Part shown: positions 42,135-49,321 of the stretch, in pieces
Layout of the letters: each line of letters starts with the position of its first letter
Numbering within the stretch: position 1 is the first letter of the stretch
From: Brevundimonas sp. SL130
GTDB taxonomy: Bacteria > Pseudomonadota > Alphaproteobacteria > Caulobacterales > Caulobacteraceae
Length of the DNA: 64,000 nt
Reading direction: 5' to 3'
NCBI RefSeq assembly: GCF_026625805.1
Contig: NZ_CP113064.1
Coordinates: forward strand, 1,488,001-1,552,000
The notes under the pieces: generated by a model
What the model saw: only the letters and a program-made list of their open reading frames with translations
Database searches by the model: none
What the model was told of the DNA's origin: nothing
Translations under genes and position numbers: made by a program

Positions 42135-42863
42135 ATGCTCCCGCTCAAATCCAGAACGCTCCATGACGCCCGCGTCATCGGTATTGAGGACATCACACCA
42201 AGAATGCGGCGCATTAGCGTCGCCGGTGATGGCCTCAAGGACATGCCCATAGATCGCCCAGCGATGTGGATGAAGCTGTTTTTCCCCATACCATCCAACA
42301 TCAAGCCGCAAGGTCGGGCCTATACTATCCGCGCCTACAACGCCGCGCAGGGTTGGATAACCTTCGATTTTGCCCTGCACGGCGATCAAGGACCAGCCGC
42401 ATGGTGGATCGCCCGCGTCCGCGAAGGCGACACGCTACAGCTTGCCGGCCCGAGGTCGGGCTACTGGATCGATCCGTCGCAGCAAGAGCAGGTGCTGATC
42501 GGCGACGCGACGGCGCTGCCCGCGATTGCAGGGATCGTTGAGCGACTCTCCACCGGCACACGGACGCGGATATTCATCGAAGTCGCCGATGCTGGCGAGG
42601 AGCAGGTGCTGGTTTCGCCGGCGGATATGACGATCCACTGGGTGCATTCCGGCACGGCCTTCCCGGGAACCACCGGCAAGCTCGAACTGGTGGTGCAGCA
42701 GGCGGACCTGCCACCCGACTGCCAGGTCTTCCTCGCTGGCGAGGCGTTCATGGTGCGCGCCATGCGCACGCATCTGCTAGTCGATCGCGGCATCTTGCAC
42801 CCGTCGATCGACGCAAAGGGCTACTGGCGTCTAGGCGCTTCGGATCATCGCGAAAATGATTGA
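42135..42863 (+). CDS. Siderophore-interacting flavoprotein (SIP family)
   Basis: 242-residue FAD/NAD(P)H-dependent ferric-siderophore reductase of the ViuB/YqjH type. The FAD-binding motif is RAYTIRAYN, followed by WITFDFALHGDQGPAAWWIARVREGDTL and the NADP-binding LIGDATALPAIAGI; the family's C-terminal aromatic motif is KGYWRLGASDHREND. The ATG at 42135 has GAGG nine bases upstream; a GTG at 42120 overlapping the emrB stop is an alternative. It is the last gene of the efflux operon, so the pump may handle an iron-chelating compound or siderophore (inference). Confidence 0.9.
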   Translation: MLPLKSRTLHDARVIGIEDITPRMRRISVAGDGLKDMPIDRPAMWMKLFFPIPSNIKPQGRAYTIRAYNAAQGWITFDFALHGDQGPAAWWIARVREGDTLQLAGPRSGYWIDPSQQEQVLIGDATALPAIAGIVERLSTGTRTRIFIEVADAGEEQVLVSPADMTIHWVHSGTAFPGTTGKLELVVQQADLPPDCQVFLAGEAFMVRAMRTHLLVDRGILHPSIDAKGYWRLGASDHREND

Positions 42864-42975
42864 GAGGCATGACTTCGAAACAACGGCTCCTATTCAAAAA
42901 TTCGGCAACGGAAGTTCGCCGATTGGGGGGCATCGATCTTTCGAAAAGCATCGCTTTTTGATATCGAGGATCTCA

Positions 42976-43857
42976 ATGAGAACATTGGTTAATGTGCTCA
43001 CAGTAGCGGAATTCCTCAATTTTCGTCATGCGGCCAGCTACCTCGGCGTTAGTCAATCCAGCGTAAGTACGCGGATAAAGGCGCTTGAAGACCATCTTGG
43101 AACAATACTGTTCGAAAGACGGCATCGCGGCGTGCATTTGACCGAGGCAGGTCGAGGTTTCGTAAATCAGATAGCCATGGGCATAGAACATCTCGACCAT
43201 GCCATCACGACGGCAGGCGCAGTCTCGACGGGCACGATTGGACAGCTACGTATTGGGCTAGATTCGTCGATCGCGTCCGGCTTTTTAGCCGATCTCCGCC
43301 ATCGATTTCTGGAAAAGTACACTGAGATCCAAATTATCATCACTGAGGGAAGGGCAACCGACACTATTCGGCAAGTCCGAGATCGCTTTCTGGACGTCGC
43401 TTTCACAATGAGAGCCATTGACTTGCCTGACTGCCACTCACGGTCGTTGTGGAGCGAGCCATTTGTCGTCGCAATGCCTATTCATCATCCAATGGCGACG
43501 GCAGTTGCCTTTGGCTGGGAGGACTTGGCATCGGAGAAATTGCTTGTCCGGCGGGGCGGCGCAGGTCCACAGTTCCTGAACCACATCACGCGTCGTCTCG
43601 CTGAGCGAAACCGGACGCCAAACATTCAACGGTTTGATGTAGGCCGTGACACACTGATGCATATGGTTGCCGATGGCGAAGGGATAAAGCTCACAACGGA
43701 GGCTGTCGCGTCCGTGCCATTCCCCGGCATCGCGTTCCGCCGGATTGCAGACGAGACAGAGGAAGCGAAATTCAGTGCAGTATGGTCGCCTCACAACCGC
43801 AGCCCTGCGCTCAAAAATTTTCTCGATCTCGCGACGGAGATGAGCCGCTCAGCTTAA
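42976..43857 (+). CDS. LysR-family regulator, paralogue of 22739-23716
   Basis: 293 residues, LysR family. Winged helix: EFLNFRHAASYLGVSQSSVSTRIKALEDHLG, followed by FERRHRGVHLTEAGRGF. Much of the protein is identical to the LysR at 22739-23716. The start at 42976 has GAGG six bases upstream; the frame is open to ATG 42856, which overlaps the previous gene. Its base composition is visibly less GC-rich than the neighbouring efflux and transfer genes. The stop codon overlaps that of the convergent XRE gene. Target genes are not evident. Confidence 0.88.
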   Translation: MRTLVNVLTVAEFLNFRHAASYLGVSQSSVSTRIKALEDHLGTILFERRHRGVHLTEAGRGFVNQIAMGIEHLDHAITTAGAVSTGTIGQLRIGLDSSIASGFLADLRHRFLEKYTEIQIIITEGRATDTIRQVRDRFLDVAFTMRAIDLPDCHSRSLWSEPFVVAMPIHHPMATAVAFGWEDLASEKLLVRRGGAGPQFLNHITRRLAERNRTPNIQRFDVGRDTLMHMVADGEGIKLTTEAVASVPFPGIAFRRIADETEEAKFSAVWSPHNRSPALKNFLDLATEMSRSA

Positions 43858-44060
43858 TTCGTCAAGAGGTCCGCCGGCTCGACATCCAACGCGCTGGCGA
43901 TCTGGCCGAGAACGGTTACGCTGGCTGACACGTCGGCACGCTCGATCGCCCCGATATAACGCGCACTCAGGCCCGCGCTATCCGCCAATTCTTCCTGCGT
44001 CATTTGTTTGTCATGGCGTATCCGACGCAGATTAGTCGCCATGATCTCCTTGAGATCCAT
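43854..44060 (-). CDS. XRE-family helix-turn-helix regulator
   Basis: 68-residue phage-repressor-like protein: NLRRIRHDKQMTQEELADSAGLSARYIGAIERADVSASVTVLGQIASALDVEPADLL is a complete HTH_XRE domain with nothing else. The start at 44060 is preferred because a 17-bp palindrome (44088-44104), its likely operator, would otherwise lie inside the coding sequence from ATG 44120. Such proteins usually repress their own gene and sometimes conjugation genes; the divergent DUF2285/traG genes begin 200 bp away. Confidence 0.83.
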   Translation of the reverse strand: MDLKEIMATNLRRIRHDKQMTQEELADSAGLSARYIGAIERADVSASVTVLGQIASALDVEPADLLTN

Positions 44061-44087
44061 GGCAAGAGCGGAACCTGAATAGGAATG

Positions 44088-44104
44088 ATCGTTCCAGGAA
44101 CGAT
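44088..44104. promoter_or_regulatory. Palindromic operator candidate of the XRE regulator
   Basis: ATCGTTCC-A-GGAACGAT is a perfect 17-bp palindrome 27 bp upstream of the XRE start and between the divergent XRE and DUF2285 genes. Its size and position fit binding of an XRE dimer. Confidence 0.6.
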
Positions 44105-44265
44105 GGTTCCGATTCGTCAAGCGATGTGGTATTCATCCTGTCGCTTCGACTGTTTATGGTAGACCACGCTCAATGAAACTGAGTTTTCAAGATCGATCCG
44201 TCGCAAGGGCGAAGCAAAAACGAGGCAATCATCATCCTAGCAGCGGTGCCGGAAGGAGGCCGCAG

Positions 44266-44565
44266 ATGCGCGTCAAACCCGAACTCGATCCCGATGTCGA
44301 TGACCTGGCTCCCATCGAGCCGGACGTGACCCTCTATGACGAGGCGCATTTCGTCACCTATCTGCGCCTGCTGGACGCTAAAGCGGACGGAGCGGATTGG
44401 ACAGAGGTCGCACGGATCGTGCTGCATCGCGATCCGGTCGCGGAAACCGGCCGCACCCGCAAATGCTGGGAAAGCCATCTCGCCCGCGCGCAATGGATGA
44501 GGAAGATCGGCTACCGGCGCATATTGGAACAGGCCGTCGAGGAAGCCCGCGACACGCGGCACTGA
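44266..44565 (+). CDS. DUF2285 domain protein
   Basis: 99-residue protein with a DUF2285 domain: DVTLYDEAHFVTYLRLLDAKADGADWTEVARIVLHRDP, then ESHLARAQWMRKIGYRRILEQA. The start at 44266 has a strong GGAGG site six bases upstream. A related domain ends the frameshifted gene at 27393-28185; in these elements DUF2285 proteins lie before traG and are presumed DNA-binding regulators. Here it is 117 bp before traG. Confidence 0.8.
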   Translation: MRVKPELDPDVDDLAPIEPDVTLYDEAHFVTYLRLLDAKADGADWTEVARIVLHRDPVAETGRTRKCWESHLARAQWMRKIGYRRILEQAVEEARDTRH

Positions 44566-44682
44566 CCCGTCCGATTTCTACGCCATGGTATCCGGCAGTA
44601 CTCTCGCTGTTCTTTTCTGTTGCCTCTCGTGAAACCGCCTATTCTCTGATCGGCTCCGTCTCTTTTGCCGATTGGAGCCTGT

Positions 44683-46677
44683 ATGTCGGGAAGCCGTGTC
44701 CTCTGGGGCCAGATCACCATCGTCGTCGTCATCGTGCTGGCGGCGATTTGGGCCGCGACCCAATGGACGGCGTGGCGGCTCGGATTTCAGGGGCAACTCG
44801 GCACGCCTTGGTTCGAACTGGGCGGCTGGCCGGTCTATTATCCGCCCGCCTTCTTCTGGTGGTGGTATTCCTACGATGCCTATGCGCCCGCAATCTTCGT
44901 CGAGGGCGCGATCATCGCGGCGTCGGGCGGCTTCCTCTCCATCGCCGTCGCCATCACCCTGTCGATTATCCGGGCGCGGGAAGCCAAGAACGTCGCCACC
45001 TATGGCTCGGCGCGCTGGGCCTCGCCCGATGAGGCGAAGGCGGCCGGACTGCTCGGCCCAGATGGCGTGGTGCTCGGCAGGCTGGAGCGCGACTATCTGC
45101 GTCACGATGGCCCGGAGCATGTGCTGTGCTTCGCGCCGACCCGCTCCGGCAAGGGCGTCGGTCTCGTCGTGCCGACGCTGCTGACCTGGCCGGGCAGCGT
45201 CATCGTCCATGATATCAAGGGCGAAAACTGGGGCCTGACGGCGGGATTCCGCGCCGGGCATGGCCGTGTGCTGCTGTTCGATCCGACGGATGCCAAATCC
45301 TCCGCCTACAATCCGCTGCTGGAGGTCCGGCGCGGCGATTGGGAGGTGCGCGACGTCCAGAACATCGCCGACATCCTGGTCGATCCCGAAGGCGCGCTCG
45401 ACAAGCGCAACCACTGGGAAAAGACCAGCCATTCGCTGCTGGTCGGGGTGATCCTGCACGTCCTCTATGCCGAACCCGACAAGACGCTGGCCGGTGTCGC
45501 CAACTTCCTCTCCGATCCGAAGCGCCCGATGGAGGCGACGCTGCGCGCGATGATGTCCACGCCGCATCTGGGCGAAGCCGGCGTGCATCCCGTCATCGCC
45601 TCGTCGGCCCGCGAGCTGCTCAACAAATCCGACAACGAGCGCTCGGGCGTGCTGTCCACAGCCATGTCGTTTCTCGGCCTGTATCGCGATCCCGTGGTAG
45701 CGAAGGTGACAGCGCGCTGCGACTGGCGCATCGCCGATCTCGTCGCGGGCAAGCGGCCGGTCAGCCTCTATCTCGTCGTGCCGCCATCCGACATCGCCCG
45801 CACCAAGCCGCTGATCCGCCTGATCCTCAATCAAGTCGGGCGGCGGCTGACCGAGGAACTGAACGGTTCTGCCAAGCGCCATCGGCTGCTGCTCATGCTC
45901 GACGAGTTTCCCGCGCTCGGCCGCCTCGACTTCTTCGAGTCCGCGCTGGCCTTCATGGCTGGCTACGGCATCAAGAGTTTCCTGATCGCGCAGAGCCTCA
46001 ACCAGATTGAGAAGGCCTATGGCGCGAACAATTCGGTGCTCGACAATTGCCATGTCCGCGTCGCCTTCGCCACCAATGACGAGCGCACCGCCAAGCGCGT
46101 CTCGGACTCACTCGGCACCGCGACCGAGATGCGCGATTCCACCAACTATGCCGGCCATCGGCTGTCGCCCTGGCTCGGCCATCTCATGGTGTCGCGGCAG
46201 GAGACGGCCCGGCCGCTGCTGACCCCCGGCGAGGTGATGCAGCTTCCTCCGACCGACGAACTGCTACTGGTCGCGGGCGTGCCGCCGATCCGGGCGAAGA
46301 AGGCGCGCTACTACGAGGATGCCCGCTTCAAGGAGCGGTTGCTGCCACCGCCCGACCTGTCCGCTCAGTCCAAGGCGCCGCAAACGCCATCCGGCGACGA
46401 CTGGTCGGCGCTGACGATACCGGCACCCGCCGCGTCATCCGCATCGCCGACGCCCTCCGATGCCGCGACCGACCCCGCCAATGCCGGTATTCGCCACGAG
46501 CCGGAACTGCCCGAGCATGAGGAGATCGCGCCGGACGAACGCCCGGTGGCGGGTGAGTTCGATGTTCTCGACGACGAGCCGGACGTTGACGCCGCCAAAT
46601 CCCGCACCATGCGCCAGCAGGTCACGTCCGTCGCCCGGCAGGCGACCATGGACCCGGCCGACGGCATCGAACTGTAA
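44683..46677 (+). CDS. traG: Conjugative coupling protein TraG (VirD4 family)
   Basis: 664-residue type IV coupling ATPase that brings the relaxase-DNA complex to the mating channel. Two N-terminal transmembrane helices surround a Trp/Tyr-rich periplasmic loop; Walker A is APTRSGKGVG near residue 151 and Walker B is LLLMLDEFPALGRL near 402. The TraG signature FLIAQSLNQIEKAYG follows. The tail after residue 570 is Pro/Ala/acidic low complexity. GGAG lies five bases before the ATG at 44683. Confidence 0.95.
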   Translation: MSGSRVLWGQITIVVVIVLAAIWAATQWTAWRLGFQGQLGTPWFELGGWPVYYPPAFFWWWYSYDAYAPAIFVEGAIIAASGGFLSIAVAITLSIIRAREAKNVATYGSARWASPDEAKAAGLLGPDGVVLGRLERDYLRHDGPEHVLCFAPTRSGKGVGLVVPTLLTWPGSVIVHDIKGENWGLTAGFRAGHGRVLLFDPTDAKSSAYNPLLEVRRGDWEVRDVQNIADILVDPEGALDKRNHWEKTSHSLLVGVILHVLYAEPDKTLAGVANFLSDPKRPMEATLRAMMSTPHLGEAGVHPVIASSARELLNKSDNERSGVLSTAMSFLGLYRDPVVAKVTARCDWRIADLVAGKRPVSLYLVVPPSDIARTKPLIRLILNQVGRRLTEELNGSAKRHRLLLMLDEFPALGRLDFFESALAFMAGYGIKSFLIAQSLNQIEKAYGANNSVLDNCHVRVAFATNDERTAKRVSDSLGTATEMRDSTNYAGHRLSPWLGHLMVSRQETARPLLTPGEVMQLPPTDELLLVAGVPPIRAKKARYYEDARFKERLLPPPDLSAQSKAPQTPSGDDWSALTIPAPAASSASPTPSDAATDPANAGIRHEPELPEHEEIAPDERPVAGEFDVLDDEPDVDAAKSRTMRQQVTSVARQATMDPADGIEL

Positions 46678-46689
46678 GGAGCTGTCGCC

Positions 46690-47139
46690 ATGCAGACCAA
46701 GACCCGCATGAACGTCTATTTCGAGCCGGACCTGCTGAAGAAGGTCGAGGCGCTGGCGCTGCGCCGCAACGTCTCCAAGTCGGCCGTGATCGAAGCCGCC
46801 GTCGCGTCCTTCCTGTCGGCCGATGCCTCCGAACGGCTGGAGGCCGTCTTCGCACGGCGCATGGACAAACTCGGCCGGCAGGTCGATGGCCTGGACGAGG
46901 ATCTCGCCATGCTCGGCGAGACACTCTCGCTGTTCATCCGCTTCTGGCTGACCGTAACCCCACCGCTGCCCGACAGCGCCCAGGCGTCAGCCCGTGCTAA
47001 GGGCGCGGAGAGGTTCGACGGCTTCCTGCAATCGCTCGGGCGGCGGCTGGCGACCGGCGACCGGTTCCTGAAGGAGTTGTCACGCGACATCGACGCCGGA
47101 CGAAATGGTGGCGATATGCAGGATGACGGACGCCGCTGA
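46690..47139 (+). CDS. CopG-family ribbon-helix-helix protein
   Basis: 149 residues: an N-terminal RHH domain (TKTRMNVYFEPDLLKKVEALALRRNVSKSAVIEAAVASFL) and a helical C-terminal part with a hydrophobic segment (LGETLSLFIRFWLTVTPPLP). It lies 12 bp after traG, with AAGGAG before the ATG, in the place where Tn4371-like elements carry a CopG-type regulator between traG and trbB. Probably controls the trb operon or recognises oriT DNA; which one is not shown. Confidence 0.85.
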   Translation: MQTKTRMNVYFEPDLLKKVEALALRRNVSKSAVIEAAVASFLSADASERLEAVFARRMDKLGRQVDGLDEDLAMLGETLSLFIRFWLTVTPPLPDSAQASARAKGAERFDGFLQSLGRRLATGDRFLKELSRDIDAGRNGGDMQDDGRR

Positions 47140-47155
47140 TCGTCCGTCGCACGAT

Positions 47156-47485
47156 CTATGAACGGTCGATCGGAACATAGCTCTTGGCGAACTCGGCCTC
47201 CAACGCCTGCGATTCCTCCCATGTCATCGGGTTCTTGTTCGCCTTATCCCAGGCGCTGACCGCCTTGTCGGCGTGCTTCATCGACTGGCTGATTTCCGAC
47301 AAGCCCGGAAACAGGGTCTCCGCTTCAGCACGGGCTTTTCTGCCGACTTCGCTACGAGCCTCACGCCACACCCGATAGGCCGGATGATGCGCCTCCTTAT
47401 ACCCGTCCAGCGCTCGGTCGCGATCGTCGCGCTCCCGCTTGACCCACGGCGCAGGCTTGCCTTTCTTTCCCGGATTATTGCTCAT
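47156..47485 (-). CDS. Small basic hypothetical protein between traG and trb operons
   Basis: 109 residues, highly charged, not recognised. It is Lys/Arg-rich at the N-terminus (NNPGKKGKPAPWVKRERDDRDR) and predicted mostly helical (WREARSEVGRKARAEAETLF). It lies on the opposite strand to the transfer genes, with its start facing the trb promoter region. Its ORF is the only long one in its stretch and has normal codon use, which supports it as real. Confidence 0.55.
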   Translation of the reverse strand: MSNNPGKKGKPAPWVKRERDDRDRALDGYKEAHHPAYRVWREARSEVGRKARAEAETLFPGLSEISQSMKHADKAVSAWDKANKNPMTWEESQALEAEFAKSYVPIDRS

Positions 47486-47539
47486 TGCGTTGCCTTTTCT
47501 GATTTCGATAAGCGTAAATATCGCTCATCACTATCGATC

Positions 47540-47687
47540 GCGGGATTTTCAATCCCGCCGATTGCCGCCTTTTCTTCGCCATGGCCGCCGGTTGTTAGAT
47601 ATTTGTTGAATCAGCCAAACTTCCGGCTCTTTTAATCATCCCCGTCCGGGGAACGTCTGTGTTGTCCCCGGCGAGATCGGGGATCAG
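47540..47687 (+). promoter_or_regulatory. Control region upstream of trbB
   Basis: The 200-bp gap before trbB has a perfect CGGGATT-TTC-AATCCCG hairpin (47540-47556) and an AT-rich segment at about 47597-47635, unlike the surrounding GC-rich genes. It is the only sizeable gap before the trb operon, so its promoter is expected here; exact hexamers are not assigned. Confidence 0.45.
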
Positions 47688-48698
47688 ATGGCGGCATCAC
47701 ACCAGAATTCGGAGAGGTTGACGCGGGGCGCGCGGATGCTGCGCACCGCGCTCGGCCCCGCCATCGCGCCCTTTCTGGAAGACCCAGCCGTCGTCGAGGT
47801 GATGCTGAACCCGGACGGGCGGCTGTGGATCGACCGGCTGTCGGAAGGCCTGTCCGACACGGGCGAGTTTTTGGCCCCCGCCGATGGCGAACGCATCGTG
47901 CGCCTGGTCGCGCATCATGTCGGCGCGGAGGTTCATGCCGGCGCGCCGCGCGTCTCGGCCGAACTGCCCGAGACCGGCGAGCGCTTCGAGGGTCTGTTGC
48001 CGCCCGTCGTCGCCGCGCCCGCCTTCGCCATCCGCAAGCCCGCCGTCGCTGTCTTCACGCTCGACCACTACGTCGCCGCCGGGATCATGACGGCGGAACA
48101 GGCCGAAGCGCTGCGCTCGGCCGTCGCATCCCGCGCCAACATCCTCGTGGCTGGGGGCACCTCGACCGGCAAGACGACGCTGACCAATGCGCTGCTGGCC
48201 GAGGTGGCGAAGACCGCCGATCGCGTCGTCATCATCGAGGATACGCGCGAACTGCAATGCGCCGCGCCCAACCTCGTGGCCATGCGAACGAAGGACGGCG
48301 TCGCCTCGCTGTCTGATCTCGTGCGCTCCAGCTTGCGCCTGCGCCCCGATCGAATTCCGATCGGCGAGGTGCGCGGTCCCGAGGCGCTCGATCTGCTGAA
48401 GGCCTGGGGCACCGGTCATCCCGGAGGCGTCGGCACTATCCACGCGGGTAGCGCGATCGGCGCGATCCGCCGCCTCGAACAGCTCATTCAGGAAGCCGTC
48501 GTCACCGTGCCGCGCGCGCTGATCGCCGAGACGATCGATCTCGTCGCGGTGCTCGCCGGGCGCGGATCGCAGCGCCGCCTTGTCGAACTCGCCCGTGTCG
48601 AAGGTCTCGACGCGCAAGGCGATTACCGCGTCGTGCCGGCCGTCAACGACGGCGGCGACATCCAGCCCGTCCTCAACCTCACAGGAGATATCCGATGA
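47688..48698 (+). CDS. trbB: P-type conjugative transfer ATPase TrbB
   Basis: 336-residue VirB11-like hexameric ATPase powering pilus assembly and DNA export from the cytoplasmic side. Walker A is GGTSTGKTT near residue 156, followed by [10 protein letters not shown], the Asp box [30 protein letters not shown] and the His box GTIHAGSA. It starts the trb operon and overlaps trbC by 4 bp. Confidence 0.96.
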   Translation: MAASHQNSERLTRGARMLRTALGPAIAPFLEDPAVVEVMLNPDGRLWIDRLSEGLSDTGEFLAPADGERIVRLVAHHVGAEVHAGAPRVSAELPETGERFEGLLPPVVAAPAFAIRKPAVAVFTLDHYVAAGIMTAEQAEALRSAVASRANILVAGGTSTGKTTLTNALLAEVAKTADRVVIIEDTRELQCAAPNLVAMRTKDGVASLSDLVRSSLRLRPDRIPIGEVRGPEALDLLKAWGTGHPGGVGTIHAGSAIGAIRRLEQLIQEAVVTVPRALIAETIDLVAVLAGRGSQRRLVELARVEGLDAQGDYRVVPAVNDGGDIQPVLNLTGDIR

Positions 48699-49027
48699 TC
48701 CGCACGCTTTCGCGCGGCTGCCGCCACATGGCGATGGCCGCGGCCACCGTTTCCCTCAGCCTCATGCTGGCGCCGGCCGCTTACGCCTCCGGCTCGTCCA
48801 TGCCGTGGGAAGCGCCGCTGCAATCCATCCTCCAGTCGATCGAAGGACCGGTCGCCAAGATCATCGCGGTGATCGTCATCATCTCGACCGGACTGGCGCT
48901 CGCCTTCGGCGATACGTCGGGCGGCTTCCGTCGCCTGATCCAGATCGTTTTCGGCCTGTCGATCGCGTTCGCGGCATCGAGCTTCTTCCTGTCGTTCTTC
49001 TCGTTCGGCGGCGGGGCGCTGGTCTGA
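48695..49027 (+). CDS. trbC: Pilin subunit TrbC
   Basis: 110-residue prepilin of the VirB2/TrbC family. A signal peptide ([17 protein letters not shown]) precedes two hydrophobic helices ([17 protein letters not shown] and [22 protein letters not shown]). RP4 TrbC is cyclised by TraF, encoded at 31122. Overlaps trbB (ATGA) and trbD (TGATG). Confidence 0.93.
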   Translation: MIRTLSRGCRHMAMAAATVSLSLMLAPAAYASGSSMPWEAPLQSILQSIEGPVAKIIAVIVIISTGLALAFGDTSGGFRRLIQIVFGLSIAFAASSFFLSFFSFGGGALV

Positions 49028-49308
49028 TGGCGGGCGTTCCCGACCAGACTGGCGAAACGCCGGGCTATGCCGTGCCCGTCCACCGGGCGGTGACCGAGCA
49101 TATCCTGCTCGGCGGCGCACCGCGTGGCCTTGCCATCCTCAACGGCACGCTAGCGGCGGCGCTCGGTCTGGGTCTGCGCCTCTGGCTGGTCGGCCTCGCC
49201 ATCTGGGCAGTCGGCCATCTCGCGGCGGTCTGGGCGGCGAAGCGCGATCCGATGTTCGTCGATGTGGTGCGCCGCCATCTGCGCATCCCCGGCCACCTGT
49301 CGGTTTGA
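49027..49308 (+). CDS. trbD: Conjugal transfer protein TrbD
   Basis: 93-residue VirB3-like inner-membrane protein. The start YAVPVHRAVTEHILLGGAPRGLAILNGTLAAALGLGL is family-typical, with two transmembrane helices and a cytoplasmic tail. It shares a base with the trbC stop and is 13 bp before trbE. VirB3 proteins work tightly with the VirB4 ATPase, here TrbE. Confidence 0.93.
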   Translation: MAGVPDQTGETPGYAVPVHRAVTEHILLGGAPRGLAILNGTLAAALGLGLRLWLVGLAIWAVGHLAAVWAAKRDPMFVDVVRRHLRIPGHLSV

Positions 49309-49321
49309 GGAGGCTGATCCC

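Noticed and set aside
44061..44120. Longer N-terminus for the XRE regulator
   Set aside because: It would place the perfect 17-bp palindrome in the coding sequence and adds a non-family leader.
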